Made by a program: the position numbers and the translations under genes. Under the pieces are notes generated by a model, which was not told the DNA's origin, ran no database searches, and saw nothing but the letters and a program-made list of their open reading frames with translations. From Bog-113 sp965226755 (GTDB lineage Bacteria > Acidobacteriota > Terriglobia > Bryobacterales > Bryobacteraceae), in assembly GCA_965226755.1 (NCBI GenBank), contig CBDDDT010000003.1, positions 1,736,001 to 1,800,000 of the forward strand: a stretch of DNA of 64,000 nt, read 5' to 3'. This document shows, in pieces, positions 7,106-16,605 of this stretch; position 1 is the first letter of the stretch; every line of letters starts with the position of its first letter.

Positions 7106-8368
7106 TCACGCTTTCGCCGCCAAGCGTTCCCCGGCGATCGCTGCGAACGTGCGACCATCTCCGTCCAGAACGGCTGACTTACCCGTGAACTCCTGCCAAC
7201 GTTTCACCGCGACATCGATATAGAGTGGATCTAGTTCAACCGCCAGCGCGCTTCGCGTTTCTTTTTCACACGCGATGATGGTCGTTCCTGAACCGCAAAA
7301 CGGCTCATACACCGGCTGACCTGGACAAGAGTTGTTCACAATCGGCCGCCGCATGCACTCCACCGGCTTCTGCGTGCTATGGATGGTCTCCACATCCTGG
7401 TTGCGGGTCTCGATCTGCCAAAGCGTGCTCTGCTTGCGATCGCCGTTCCAGTGACCCGTACCCCGCACTGCGTACCAGCAAGGCTCGTGTTGCCAATGAA
7501 AATGACCGCGCCCCATGACCAACGACGACTTGGCCCAGATGATCTGACTCCGGATCTGGAAGTCGCATGCCTCAAGGCTGGCGGCGACGATAGCCGCGTG
7601 GAGGCCGCCGTGCCACACGTAGGCAACGTCGCCCGGGAACAAGGCCCACGCTTCGCGCCAGTCGGCACGGTCATCGTTGCGCACACGGCCCATCCGATCG
7701 GAGTTGTTGATGCCCGCACGCTTCCGCCACTCAGGGTCATAGCGAACTCCAAAAGGCGGATCGGTCGCCATCAGAATCGGCCGAACGCCAGCGAGCAAAC
7801 GCTCCACATCGGCGCGGTTGGTCGAGTCGCCGCACAATAACCTATGGTTGCCTAAAATCCACAGATCCCCAACCATTGAGACCGGCGTCTCCGATACTGG
7901 CGGAACGGAGTCCTCGTCCGTCAAGCCGTCGTCGCGGTCTCCCGAGGCGAGCAACTGCGCGAGTTCGTCTTCGTCAAATCCGGTCAGTGAAAGATCGAAG
8001 TCCGCCGCTTGAAGATCCGCCAGTTCTAGCGCGACCAGTTCCTCGTCCCAATCGGCCCACGTGACCGAACGGTTGACCATCAGGCGAAAGGCCTTCACCT
8101 GCGCCGGGGACCACTCGTCGCAGAGGATGACCGGGACTTCGGCGATGCCGAGTTGCTTTGCCGCCTTCAATCGGAGATGGCCATCCACCACTTCGCCGCT
8201 GCTTCTGACCAGGCACGGAATCTTGAAGCCGAACTCACGGATCGACCCGGCCATCTGGTTGATGGCGGCATCGTTCCTGCGCGGGTTCCTTACATACGGA
8301 ACCAAACGCTCGATCGGCCATATCTCGATGCCTGTCGCCTGTGTGCTTATCTGACAGTTAGTTGCCAT
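7106..8368 (-). CDS. ParB-like domain fused to DNA methyltransferase (beta class)
   Basis: A 420-residue fusion. Residues about 10-110 form a ParB/sulfiredoxin-type domain with the GHLR motif in VVDGHLRLKAAKQLG. The methyltransferase has DPPF at 203-206 (MATDPPFGVRY) and the SAM-binding motif EPFCGSGTTIIACE near the C-terminus. That motif order is typical of beta-class N6-adenine or N4-cytosine enzymes. Such fusions are common in prophages and mobile islands as orphan methylases that protect or mark DNA. No restriction endonuclease gene is adjacent, so it is probably an orphan. A GAAGGA site precedes the ATG. Recognition sequence cannot be read from the protein. Confidence 0.9.
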   Translation of the reverse strand: MATNCQISTQATGIEIWPIERLVPYVRNPRRNDAAINQMAGSIREFGFKIPCLVRSSGEVVDGHLRLKAAKQLGIAEVPVILCDEWSPAQVKAFRLMVNRSVTWADWDEELVALELADLQAADFDLSLTGFDEDELAQLLASGDRDDGLTDEDSVPPVSETPVSMVGDLWILGNHRLLCGDSTNRADVERLLAGVRPILMATDPPFGVRYDPEWRKRAGINNSDRMGRVRNDDRADWREAWALFPGDVAYVWHGGLHAAIVAASLEACDFQIRSQIIWAKSSLVMGRGHFHWQHEPCWYAVRGTGHWNGDRKQSTLWQIETRNQDVETIHSTQKPVECMRRPIVNNSCPGQPVYEPFCGSGTTIIACEKETRSALAVELDPLYIDVAVKRWQEFTGKSAVLDGDGRTFAAIAGERLAAKA

Positions 8369-8416
8369 CCGACACGGTCCTTCTCAGTTCTTAAGAGAAC
8401 TTCGAAGTCGATTATA

Positions 8417-8431
8417 GGGTAGAAACTACCC
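8417..8431 (-). promoter_or_regulatory. Inverted repeat upstream of the methyltransferase gene
   Basis: GGGTAG-AAA-CTACCC, a perfect 6-bp inverted repeat about 50 bases upstream of the methyltransferase ATG. It is a possible operator or small hairpin; no protein can be assigned. Confidence 0.3.
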
Positions 8432-8902
8432 CCTGTAAACCCTTGTGGAATAAGGTACTTAACCGATGCTAACAGTTGCTCTTGATAACTAATCCGAATC
8501 GAAGAGGCAGATCAACTTGGGCGTCGTGAACGATTGTCGCGACTAAGCCGCGAAGATAGCGGCCTTAGTTGCCGACGCTATTGGTAAGCGCCTTGTCCCG
8601 ACTGTCCCGACTCCGCAGAATCGAGCCGGGACGCATTTCGACCAATGCTTACAGGGTTGTCCCGACCGTCCCGACTGTCCCGACCACAAAACACACGGGC
8701 CCAGCATGTTCGCTACCTCGCGCGAGGAGATGTGGGCGTCTGTTGTAGAAAGACGAATTTGCGAAGAGCTCTTAAGTGAGGCTGCCCAGCAGTGTTCGAC
8801 AGCGCCCACTATTGTGAAGTGCAATCCCCACAAAAGTCCCCACAGTCGCCCTGGAATGGCAGATTCAGGGAGTTCGAAAAACAGCTAAGTCTTTTAGAAT
8901 GT
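8432..8902. other. Gene-poor stretch with decayed coding traces
   Basis: No convincing intact gene. On the minus strand, one frame (8543-8833) contains the stretches STTDAHISSREVANMLGP and SGQSGRSGQP. A shifted frame reads VGTVGTVGTTL and then stops. VGT repeats after a helical domain recall the C-terminal tails of mobile-element primase or helicase proteins, so this may be a degraded replication gene. That is a weak inference. Confidence 0.3.
8594..8684. repeat. Tandem TGTCCCGAC nonamers
   Basis: Two copies of TGTCCCGAC back to back (8594-8611), then about 47 bases later three more (8658-8684), the middle one being CGTCCCGAC. The spacing within each block is exactly 9 bases. Confidence 0.8.
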
Positions 8903-8977
<75 letters not shown>

Positions 8978-9090
8978 GCGAGGCAGGAACTTCTCCATCA
9001 TTACACCAGTCCAGAGCGCGTTGTGTCAAACCTCAGTCCGACCCTCCCCGAAACGGCTACGGCCCGGCGATTCGTTCCCGCTCGCCTCCG

Positions 9091-9855
9091 TCACACCATC
9101 CCCGACGAGCGCGCCAACCCGAGGAACAGTTCCAGCCCTTGCTCCTCCTGTGCGCCAATTTCGAACCGAATATTCCGCGTGAGGTACTCGCGGGCCGCCG
9201 CGGTGGAGATTCCGCGCGCGCCACATTCCGCGGCTGCGATCTCGTCGATGCGCTCCCGCCCAAACTGCCAGGAACGGAGGAGCACGCCGGCTGCGTCGCT
9301 CCACGGGAAGCCGCTTCGCGCGGCCCAGACCGCATACACCATGGGCAAGCCGGTCCAAGCACTCCACTCCGCGCCGAGATCGTAGACGTGCTCACGCGTG
9401 TTTTTCCGCTCGAAGCGCAACGCGGGGTCGCCGATCACCAGGCATGCATCCGCCGTGGTGAGCATCCCAGCGACGTCCGGGAGCGCTTCAAAAATCGTCG
9501 GACGCGCGCCGAAGCGCTCTGCCAGGACAAGACGCGTCAGCACAACCGAAGTGCGCGAACTGGCGTCCACGGCGAGCGTGCGAATTGCGCTCGCCGGGAC
9601 CTTGGACACAAGGAGAATGCTGCGAACCTCTTCGCGGGACGCAATCCCCTGGCCCGGGATCCTTTCGAGCGGCTGGCGAGCGAGTTCGATGGCGGGCACG
9701 AGGCCGATATCCACCTCGCCCGAGCGCAACAGACTGGCGCACACCGCCGGGATTTCAAATCGCAGGTCGAAGGCCCCGCTCTCGGGACCATGAAGCAAAC
9801 CCCAGACGAGCGGAGAGGTGTTTAGATAGCTGACGGCGCAAACTCGGGGCTTCAA
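9091..9855 (-). CDS. mqnA: Chorismate dehydratase, menaquinone (futalosine) pathway
   Basis: Converts chorismate to 3-[(1-carboxyvinyl)oxy]benzoate, the first step of the futalosine route to menaquinone. The 254-residue product has the MqnA periplasmic-binding-protein-like fold signature. It begins RVCAVSYLNTSPLVWGL and includes LLRSGEVDIGLVPAIELAR, LTTADACLVIGDPALRF and the DLGAEWSAWTGLPMVYAVW stretch. Length is normal. Its presence implies that this organism makes menaquinone through futalosine; the other mqn genes are not in the window. It lies downstream of the NHL gene's divergent start region and is transcribed toward the tRNA. Confidence 0.93.
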   Translation of the reverse strand: MKPRVCAVSYLNTSPLVWGLLHGPESGAFDLRFEIPAVCASLLRSGEVDIGLVPAIELARQPLERIPGQGIASREEVRSILLVSKVPASAIRTLAVDASSRTSVVLTRLVLAERFGARPTIFEALPDVAGMLTTADACLVIGDPALRFERKNTREHVYDLGAEWSAWTGLPMVYAVWAARSGFPWSDAAGVLLRSWQFGRERIDEIAAAECGARGISTAAAREYLTRNIRFEIGAQEEQGLELFLGLARSSGMV

Positions 9856-9955
9856 CCTATAGTCTACAGGCCGAGCGGAGTCTTCCCGGATGTGCGGAGC
9901 AGCCCCGAAATTCGGCCATTCCTCGTGTTATTGTCGAGAAGCCAACGGAAAACAG

Positions 9956-12900
9956 ATGCGTTTCCCCTTATTTCTCACATTCATCGCGCTGACGATCCTG
10001 GCGCGCCCGGGGCTTTGTCAAATCCCGCTCAATCCGACGCCGACGCGCGTTGTCGGACAAGATAATCTAACCATCAGCGGATACACGCCGAATCTGGTCG
10101 AAGGACGGGAATTCGATACGCCGCTGGGAATCGCGCTCGATGCCTCGGTCAACCCGCCGCATCTGTATGTGGCCGATACGGGCAACAATCGCGTGCTTGG
10201 CTGGGCCAATGCATCCTCGTTTTCCAACGGGCAGAAGGCTGACATCGTGATTGGCCAGACCGACATGGCCACAACTTATGCGCAAGGTCCCGGGCGAGGG
10301 TCGACCCCGCGCACGACCGGGCTCACCTCACCGGTCGGATTGGTGGTCGATGCCGCCGGCAATCTCTATATCGATGACTGCGGGAACAATCGAATTCTTC
10401 GCTTTCCGAAGCCCTTCACTCAATCGTCCATCTTCCCCGACATGGTGATCGGGCAGCCGGATTTCACGCATAACAGTTCCAATGGAACCAGCGGGGTTTT
10501 GAGCGCCAATACGCTGAGCCTGAATCCGGGGAACAACCCATTCACCGCGTATGCGGCCTTCGATTCTTCCGGGAATCTCTGGGCGGCCGATCCCGGAAAT
10601 AACCGCGTTCTGCGCTTCAACGCCACGGCGTTGAGTTCGGGCGCCAGCAATCCGGCGGCGGACCTCGTTATCGGGCAATCGAGCTTCGCCTCCAGCGCGG
10701 TGAGCGGCTATAGTCCGACCAGCCTGACGACGATCGTTGCGCCCACCGGCATTGCCTTCGACAGCAGCGGCAATCTTTTTGTGTCGGAATCGATTTCGAG
10801 CCAGTTGGGCCGTGTCCTGGTGTTCGGACCGCCCGCGCAGAGCGGGCAGGCGGCGATCCGGCTGATTGGCGAGCCGTCCTCGGCGCCTCCCACGCCCATC
10901 AACGCATCGCAGTTGGGAGTCGCGCCGGGCGCTTTGGCCGTGGTGAATAACGGGCTCCTCGTTGCGGATTCCTCGAACAATCGTCTGCTCCTTTACAGTC
11001 CCGTTGCGCAGTGGACTTCGGACACGGGCACTCAGGTCGCCGCTCTTGTCATCGGGCAGCCGGATTCAATCAGCGGATCGGCGAACGAGGGTCAGCCGGA
11101 AGCTTCCGCCGTGAGTTTCTCCGGTCCGGCGGCGATGGCTTTTTCCGGAACGGAGCTGTTCGTCGCGGATTCCAATAATCATCGCGTGCCGGTTCTGCCC
11201 CTGTCCGGATCGGTGTTCGCGGCGGCGACCCGCGTTTTGGGCCAGGACGCCATGAACTTCAGCACGGTGAACCTCATCGAAGGGCGCGAAGTGCGGTTCA
11301 CGACCTCCATTGTGGGAAACAGTTCCGCTGATGCGGGCGTCGTGGTTGACCTTGCCAGCGCGACGCCTCATCTCTACATCGCGGATCCCTATAACAACCG
11401 CGTTCTGGGGTACAAGGATGCACGGCAGGTCCATGGCGGAGTGGCCGCGGATATCGTGATAGGCCAGCCCGACTTCTCCCATAGTGAAGTGAATTACCCC
11501 TCCAACAATTCCGGGACGCCCAACCAGTCAGGCCTTTCCGCGCCCATCGGCGTTACCGTTGACATTCACGGCAACCTCTATGTGGCCGATTCCGGGAACG
11601 CGCGCGTGATGCGGTTCCCGCAGCCGTTCGCCAACCCTCAGAACCTGCCCAACGCGGATATCGTTCTGGGGCAGTCCAGCTTTACGTTGAAGATCACCGA
11701 TCCTTCCGCCAGCACCATGAACACGCCTTACGGGCTCGCATTCGCCACCGACTTCGGGCTCTTAGTCTCCGATGTGGTGCATAACCGCGTGCTCTATTTC
11801 CCGGGACCCTCGAGCAGCTTGCAATCGGGTATGTCCGCGACTGAAGTCTTCGGCCAGCCCGACTTCACCACCGTGAGCAGCGGAAACGCCAACGATAAAC
11901 TCAACGCACCGCGTCACATCTCGACAGACGCGCAGAATCGTTTGTATGTGGCCGATGCCGGGAATCAGCGGGTGAGCATCTTTAGCGGCGCCCCCAGCGC
12001 GGGGCCTGACCCGCAGGCGGCACTCACCTTAACCGGAGTGACTCCCGTGGGATTATTCGTCAACCAGAGCACCGGTGAGATCTGGGTCGGCGACTACTCC
12101 GGCAACGACTTTCATTACCCCAATTTCGATAACCTCACGCTCGGGAACCTGCAGCCTGACAGTCTTTCGTTATCCGAGTCGTCCACCGTCCTCGCTTTGA
12201 CGCAGGACGCGGGCGCTGGATTGTATGTAGCGGACGGCTCGAATCGCGTCGTAGTGCACTATCCAGGGGTGACCGGCATCAACGCGGCAAACTACATCAC
12301 CGATCGGGCGTTGGCGCCGGGAACCATCGCATCCTTGTTCACCCTCAGCAATCAGGCCAACTTCTTCGGCACAACCAGCAACTACGCGACGACGCTTCCC
12401 ATTCCTACCACGCTGGGTGATATTCAGGTGACGGTCAATTCGGTACTGTCGCCAGTCTTCTACGCGGGGCCGAATCAGATCAACTTCCTGGTTCCGAACG
12501 AAGCGCCTTCTTCCGGGACGGCGACCCTTGAAGTAATGAGCGCCTCTACCGGGCAGATCCTCGGCAGCAGCATCGTCTCCATGGCTTCGGCTTCTCCCGG
12601 CTTGTTCACGCTCACGGCCAATGGAAGCGGACAGGTGGCCGCGGTGAACCAGGATGGATCGATCAACGGTCCCACTCATCCCGCGCCTTGGGGCAGTTAT
12701 GTGGCGTTTTATGGAACCGGCATGGGTATGGTGCCGGGCGCTCCGCCGGACGGAACCGCGGCGACGGCCGCAACCCCCACCGTGGATACTCCGCAGGTGG
12801 TGATCGGTTCTGCGTTCGTGCCGTCCGAAGACGTGACTTACTCCGGCCTTGCGCCCGGATTGGTCGGCGTCTGGCAGGTGAATGTGAAAATCCCCAACAC

Positions 12901-13015
12901 GGTGCCGGCCACGACCGCGAATGAGCCCACTCCCGTGTTCTTCCTGCTCAATAGCATCCCCACCGGCGGCCCTGCTTTCGGCCGCTCCGTGACCATGTGG
13001 GTCGTCAATAATTAA
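9956..13015 (+). CDS. Secreted NHL-repeat protein with Solibacter-type C-terminal domain
   Basis: About 1,019 residues. The ATG at 9956 gives a clean signal peptide (MRFPLFLTFIALTILARPGL, then CQ). The body has many NHL-type beta-propeller repeats, recognisable as LYVADTGNNRVLGW, LYIDDCGNNRILRF, LWAADPGNNRVLRF, IVIGQPDF and similar. There appear to be two propellers, each opening with a (T)RVLGQD motif. The last 240 residues match the Solibacter uncharacterised C-terminal domain (TIGR03437 type), with ALAPGTIASLF, PNQINFLVPNEA, VAAVNQDGSIN, YVAFYGTGMG and LAPGLVGVWQVNVKIP. It is probably exported or surface-attached. The biological role is unknown. The frame is open to 9890 but that extension precedes the signal peptide. 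Confidence 0.9.
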   Translation: MRFPLFLTFIALTILARPGLCQIPLNPTPTRVVGQDNLTISGYTPNLVEGREFDTPLGIALDASVNPPHLYVADTGNNRVLGWANASSFSNGQKADIVIGQTDMATTYAQGPGRGSTPRTTGLTSPVGLVVDAAGNLYIDDCGNNRILRFPKPFTQSSIFPDMVIGQPDFTHNSSNGTSGVLSANTLSLNPGNNPFTAYAAFDSSGNLWAADPGNNRVLRFNATALSSGASNPAADLVIGQSSFASSAVSGYSPTSLTTIVAPTGIAFDSSGNLFVSESISSQLGRVLVFGPPAQSGQAAIRLIGEPSSAPPTPINASQLGVAPGALAVVNNGLLVADSSNNRLLLYSPVAQWTSDTGTQVAALVIGQPDSISGSANEGQPEASAVSFSGPAAMAFSGTELFVADSNNHRVPVLPLSGSVFAAATRVLGQDAMNFSTVNLIEGREVRFTTSIVGNSSADAGVVVDLASATPHLYIADPYNNRVLGYKDARQVHGGVAADIVIGQPDFSHSEVNYPSNNSGTPNQSGLSAPIGVTVDIHGNLYVADSGNARVMRFPQPFANPQNLPNADIVLGQSSFTLKITDPSASTMNTPYGLAFATDFGLLVSDVVHNRVLYFPGPSSSLQSGMSATEVFGQPDFTTVSSGNANDKLNAPRHISTDAQNRLYVADAGNQRVSIFSGAPSAGPDPQAALTLTGVTPVGLFVNQSTGEIWVGDYSGNDFHYPNFDNLTLGNLQPDSLSLSESSTVLALTQDAGAGLYVADGSNRVVVHYPGVTGINAANYITDRALAPGTIASLFTLSNQANFFGTTSNYATTLPIPTTLGDIQVTVNSVLSPVFYAGPNQINFLVPNEAPSSGTATLEVMSASTGQILGSSIVSMASASPGLFTLTANGSGQVAAVNQDGSINGPTHPAPWGSYVAFYGTGMGMVPGAPPDGTAATAATPTVDTPQVVIGSAFVPSEDVTYSGLAPGLVGVWQVNVKIPNTVPATTANEPTPVFFLLNSIPTGGPAFGRSVTMWVVNN

Positions 13016-14154
13016 CTTGCCGCGGGAGCCGTTCCGGCGCGGCCGGGGCGTTCTCGTTTGCGGGCATACATCTCGTGGTCGGCTGTTTCCAGAACGCCGC
13101 GGAGCTGCGCGCCCTTTCCTTCCGCGACGCCCCAACTGAACTGAATGCGCTGTGAGCCGTGTCCGCGAACGCGGAAGTCCTGCAAGCGCGCTTCAATCTC
13201 GAGCATGCGGCTGCGCGCCAGCCGCTCGGTCTGTTCGTTGAACAAGATGGCGAACTCGTCGCCGCCCCACCGATAGGCGCAATCTTCCGCCCGGATTGAA
13301 CTGCGCAGCAGATTCCCGACGTTGCGCAGAACCTCATCGCCCACTACATGGCCAAATCGGTCGTTGATGGATTTGAAATCGTCGAGATCGCACACCACCA
13401 CAACCCCGGTGAACAGATCCTCGGAATTGATCCGGCGCTGCAACGCATCCTGGTTGTGCAGCCCGGTCAGGTAATCGAGGTGGGGATCGTGCGAGGCCTG
13501 GCGCCGGACCTGATCCAGCTCCTTGGCGAACTCCGCGACACGGTCGTTCTGGCTCTCGATCCACATCGCCATGGCGGAAAACGCGAGCATGGTCTTCAGC
13601 GCCAGATCGTAATAACTCACAAACCGCAAGTAGCCCATCCAGGCGGGGCTGCCCAGAGCGCCGGCCACGGCGATCTGCAGATAGAGCAGGGAAAGGGCGA
13701 GCAGCGTGAAATGAAACAGTCTCCGCGTCGCGAAGCTAAGTTGCCGGAAATTATACAAATAGATTCCGCTGAGAACCAGCGAGCGCGGAACCCCGTGCAT
13801 GTTCCCTCGTCCCCATCCAATCAGTTCCACCCCGAGGACGATGAGGAATAGCGGAACGAAGTAAAGGATGCGCAGGTTTGAGCGCCAGGATTTTCCGATG
13901 CGCTCTGGAGAACTGACCCGCGCCGCGGCGAGCAGGGAAAGGGCGAAGCCGAACTCGAAGAAAGCGTGTGCCGCCAGCCACCCCGAAGACCCGGTAAGGT
14001 GCGCCGAGATAGTGCACAGCCACGCGACCGACTCGACAGCCCACGCCAGCGACCAATAGCCAAAGTAAACCACTCCCGATTGTTTCCAGAGGAAGAGGAA
14101 TACCAGGCAGAAGAGCAGGGCGCCGAAGAACTGTACGTAGGTGCCGTCCAGCAT
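13012..14154 (-). CDS. Membrane diguanylate cyclase (7TM-like region plus GGDEF)
   Basis: Makes cyclic di-GMP from two GTP. The 380-residue product starts at the ATG at 14154 (MLDGTYVQFFG), 4 bases after the upstream gene stops. The N-terminal 210 residues hold about six or seven hydrophobic segments. A short coiled coil (LDQVRRQASHDP) leads into the GGDEF domain: DYLTGLHNQDALQRR, DLDDFKSINDRFGH, then RWGGDEFAILF. An intact product-inhibition I-site (RAED) lies exactly five residues before GGDEF. It is probably an active, feedback-inhibited enzyme with a membrane input region. It is the last gene of the ilvD-ymdB-GGDEF run and meets the NHL gene end to end. Confidence 0.9.
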   Translation of the reverse strand: MLDGTYVQFFGALLFCLVFLFLWKQSGVVYFGYWSLAWAVESVAWLCTISAHLTGSSGWLAAHAFFEFGFALSLLAAARVSSPERIGKSWRSNLRILYFVPLFLIVLGVELIGWGRGNMHGVPRSLVLSGIYLYNFRQLSFATRRLFHFTLLALSLLYLQIAVAGALGSPAWMGYLRFVSYYDLALKTMLAFSAMAMWIESQNDRVAEFAKELDQVRRQASHDPHLDYLTGLHNQDALQRRINSEDLFTGVVVVCDLDDFKSINDRFGHVVGDEVLRNVGNLLRSSIRAEDCAYRWGGDEFAILFNEQTERLARSRMLEIEARLQDFRVRGHGSQRIQFSWGVAEGKGAQLRGVLETADHEMYARKRERPGRAGTAPAAS

Positions 14155-14158
14155 GGCG

Positions 14159-14941
14159 TCAATCCCCGTGGATGGCGTGCCTCTGGATGGAAATGGCGCG
14201 TCCCGTCGTCTCGTCGGCTTCGATAACCACCGAGTGCAGTTCAACCATGCCTTTCGCCGCTTCCATCCGGACCGGAAGTGCGCTGAGAAAACGGTGGAGG
14301 ATAATGTCTCGATCCACGCCGATAACGGAATTATAAGAACCGGTCATTCCCGCGTCGGTCTGATAGGCCGTTCCGCCGGAAAGGATGCGTGAATCCGCCG
14401 TAGGCACGTGCGTATGGGTGCCGATCACGGCGGTGGCTTTCCCGTTTAAATACCAGCCCAAGGCGACTTTCTCGCTGGTGGCTTCCGCATGGAAGTCCAC
14501 AAACCGGACTCGCACGTGAGCATCCAGTCCCGCGAGCAGCTCATCCGCTTTCCGGAACGGGTCGTCAATGGGAGTCATATGCGTTCGTCCCTGTAAATTC
14601 ATCACCGCAAACGGAATTCCGTTCTTCGTTTCGCCCTGGTAAAGTCCGGCTCCGGGAGCGCCCGGCGGAAAGTTGGCCGGACGAAGCAACTTCGGCTGGC
14701 GGGAGTGGTACTCGTAGATGTCCTTCTTGTCGAAACTGTGGTTGCCGCCGGTGAGGACATCGATGCCCAGAGCCAGCAACTCCTCCGCGATCTGCGGCGT
14801 GATGCCGAAGCCTCCGGCCGAGTTCTCGGCGTTTGCGATCACCAGGTCGATCGATTGGGTTGCGCGGATGTCTCCCAGGTGGTCGGCCACGATCCGGCGG
14901 CCGGCATGGGCGAAGATGTCTCCGATAAAGAGGATCTTCAC
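14159..14941 (-). CDS. ymdB: YmdB-type metallophosphoesterase (TIGR00282 family)
   Basis: A 260-residue calcineurin-like phosphodiesterase of the family that includes Bacillus YmdB, which hydrolyses 2',3'- and 3',5'-cyclic nucleotides. Metal-binding motifs are in order: GDIFAHAGRR, NAENSAGGFGI, TGGNHSFDKKDI, DFHAEATSEK and GTHTHVPTADSRIL. Its ATG overlaps the ilvD stop by 4 bases, so translation is likely coupled. In many bacteria this gene sits beside rny or recA, so the pairing with ilvD and a diguanylate cyclase is lineage-specific. The substrate in this organism is not known. Confidence 0.92.
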   Translation of the reverse strand: MKILFIGDIFAHAGRRIVADHLGDIRATQSIDLVIANAENSAGGFGITPQIAEELLALGIDVLTGGNHSFDKKDIYEYHSRQPKLLRPANFPPGAPGAGLYQGETKNGIPFAVMNLQGRTHMTPIDDPFRKADELLAGLDAHVRVRFVDFHAEATSEKVALGWYLNGKATAVIGTHTHVPTADSRILSGGTAYQTDAGMTGSYNSVIGVDRDIILHRFLSALPVRMEAAKGMVELHSVVIEADETTGRAISIQRHAIHGD

Positions 14942-16605
14942 GGGCGGCTGGTGACCGCTCCTTCCGAAGCTGAACTGACCAGGGCGACGTATTTGGCGAA
15001 GACGCCAGTTGGATAGCGCAGCGGCGGAGCCTTCCAGAGTGCGCGGCGCCGGCCCATCTCTTCGGAATCGATTTCCAGGTTCATCACGCGGGTATCGGCG
15101 TCGATGAGAATGGAATCTCCCTCTTCCACCAGAGCGATGGGGCCTCCGTTGAACGCCTCCGGAGCCACATGGGCCACCATGAAACCGTGGGTGGCCCCGC
15201 TGAACCGCCCGTCGGTGATCAGCGCGACATCTTTGGAGAGTCCCACGCCGACGATGGCGCTGGTGACGCCCAGCATCTCCCGCATGCCCGGCCCGCCGCG
15301 CGGCCCTTCGTAGCGGATGACCACCACGTCGCCCGCCCGAATGCGCCCTTCAATTACGGCGCTCATGGCGTCTTCCTCCCGATTGAAGACGCGCGCGGGT
15401 CCGCGATGCATCCGGCGCTCGTGCCCAGCCAATTTGACGACGCAACCCTCGGGGGCCAGAGTGCCGCGGAGGATCTGTAATCCGCCCGTGGTTTTGAGCG
15501 GATCGGACAAAGGCCGAATCACTTTCTGGCCGGCGACTTCGGAAGCGGCGGCGGCTTCCTCGGCGAAGGTTTTCCCCGTGCACGTCAAGGCCGAGCCGTC
15601 GACGAACCCGCCTTCCATCAGCCTATTGGCGATGACCGGAATGCCTCCGGCCTTATCGATGTCGGCGGCGACATACTTTCCGCCCGGCTTAAGATCCACA
15701 AAGAGGGGCGTCCGGTTGTTCACCTCGTTGAAATCGTCAATCACGAGAGGGATATTGGATTCGCGCGCCATGGCGAGCAGATGAAGAACGGCGTTGGTGG
15801 ATCCGCCGGTCCCGGCGACTCCGGACATGGCGTTTTCCAGCGCCGCGCGGGTCACGATATCCAGCGGCCGGCGATTGTTGCGGACGCAGTCCATGATGAT
15901 TTCGCCGCACCGCACGGAAACGTCGTTCTTACGGGGATCCACCTGAGGCACCGCGGCCGTTCCCATGGGCGAAAGCCCGATCAGCTCCATAACGGTAGCC
16001 ATGGTGTTGGCGGTAAACTGGCCGCCGCACGCGCCGGGGCCGGGGCACGCATGGTTCTCGATGTCCAGCAGTTCGGCGTCGCTGATGCGCCCTTGGGCGT
16101 GAGATCCAACCGCCTCGAAGACATCCTGGATCGTGATGTCGTGGCCCTTGTAGCGTCCGGGGAGAATGGAGCCGCCGTAGAGAATGATGCCCGGAACGTT
16201 CAGTCGCAGCAGGGCCATAGCCGCGCCGGGAATGGTCTTATCGCAGGCCACAAGCGCGACGATGCCGTCGAACATGTGGCCGCGCGCGACCAGTTCGATG
16301 GAATCCGCGATCACTTCCCTGCTGACCAGCGAGGCCTTCATGCCTTCCGTGCCCATGGTGATGCCGTCGCTGATGGCGATGGTGTTGAACTCCATGGGAG
16401 TGCCCCCGGCGGCGCGCACGCCCTCCTTGACCTTTACCGCGAGATCGCGCAACTTGTAGTTGCAGTTCATGGTTTCGGTCCAGGTGTTGGCGATCCCAAT
16501 GATCGGCTTGCGCAAATCCTCGTCTGTGAAACCGATGGATTTCAGATAGCTGCGCGCAGGGGCGCGACTGGGACCCTGTGTAATGGTGTAGCTCTGAAGC
16601 GTCAT
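14938..16605 (-). CDS. ilvD: Dihydroxy-acid dehydratase
   Basis: Catalyses the penultimate step of valine, leucine and isoleucine synthesis using an Fe-S cluster and Mg. The 555-residue product has the IlvD landmarks IGIANTWTETMNCN, SDGITMGTEGMKASLVSRE, DGIVALVACDKT, the cluster-binding CPGPGACGGQFTANTM, GGSTNAVLHLLAMA, YEGPRGGPGMREML and TDGRFSGATHGF. I used the ATG at 16605 (MTLQSYTITQGPSRAP), where similarity begins; the frame is open to 16716 but the extension does not look like the family. The ribosome site is weak. It heads the operon with ymdB and the diguanylate cyclase. Confidence 0.96.
   Translation of the reverse strand: MTLQSYTITQGPSRAPARSYLKSIGFTDEDLRKPIIGIANTWTETMNCNYKLRDLAVKVKEGVRAAGGTPMEFNTIAISDGITMGTEGMKASLVSREVIADSIELVARGHMFDGIVALVACDKTIPGAAMALLRLNVPGIILYGGSILPGRYKGHDITIQDVFEAVGSHAQGRISDAELLDIENHACPGPGACGGQFTANTMATVMELIGLSPMGTAAVPQVDPRKNDVSVRCGEIIMDCVRNNRRPLDIVTRAALENAMSGVAGTGGSTNAVLHLLAMARESNIPLVIDDFNEVNNRTPLFVDLKPGGKYVAADIDKAGGIPVIANRLMEGGFVDGSALTCTGKTFAEEAAAASEVAGQKVIRPLSDPLKTTGGLQILRGTLAPEGCVVKLAGHERRMHRGPARVFNREEDAMSAVIEGRIRAGDVVVIRYEGPRGGPGMREMLGVTSAIVGVGLSKDVALITDGRFSGATHGFMVAHVAPEAFNGGPIALVEEGDSILIDADTRVMNLEIDSEEMGRRRALWKAPPLRYPTGVFAKYVALVSSASEGAVTSRP

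Noticed and set aside
6288..7109. Long minus-strand open frame opposite the DUF3489 gene
   Set aside because: It is a mirror of a high-GC coding region. The plus-strand gene has a ribosome site, a known domain and a terminator.
8594..8684. CRISPR-like array
   Set aside because: The repeats are 9 bases long, mostly adjacent, with no regular spacers and no cas genes.
8862..8902. Possible terminator downstream of the tRNA-Asn gene
   Set aside because: Only a 4-bp AT stem (CTAA/TTAG) before the T run, too weak to call.
12170..13135. 321-codon minus-strand frame under the end of the NHL-repeat gene
   Set aside because: Arg/His-rich antisense shadow of the conserved C-terminal domain; no ribosome site or family.
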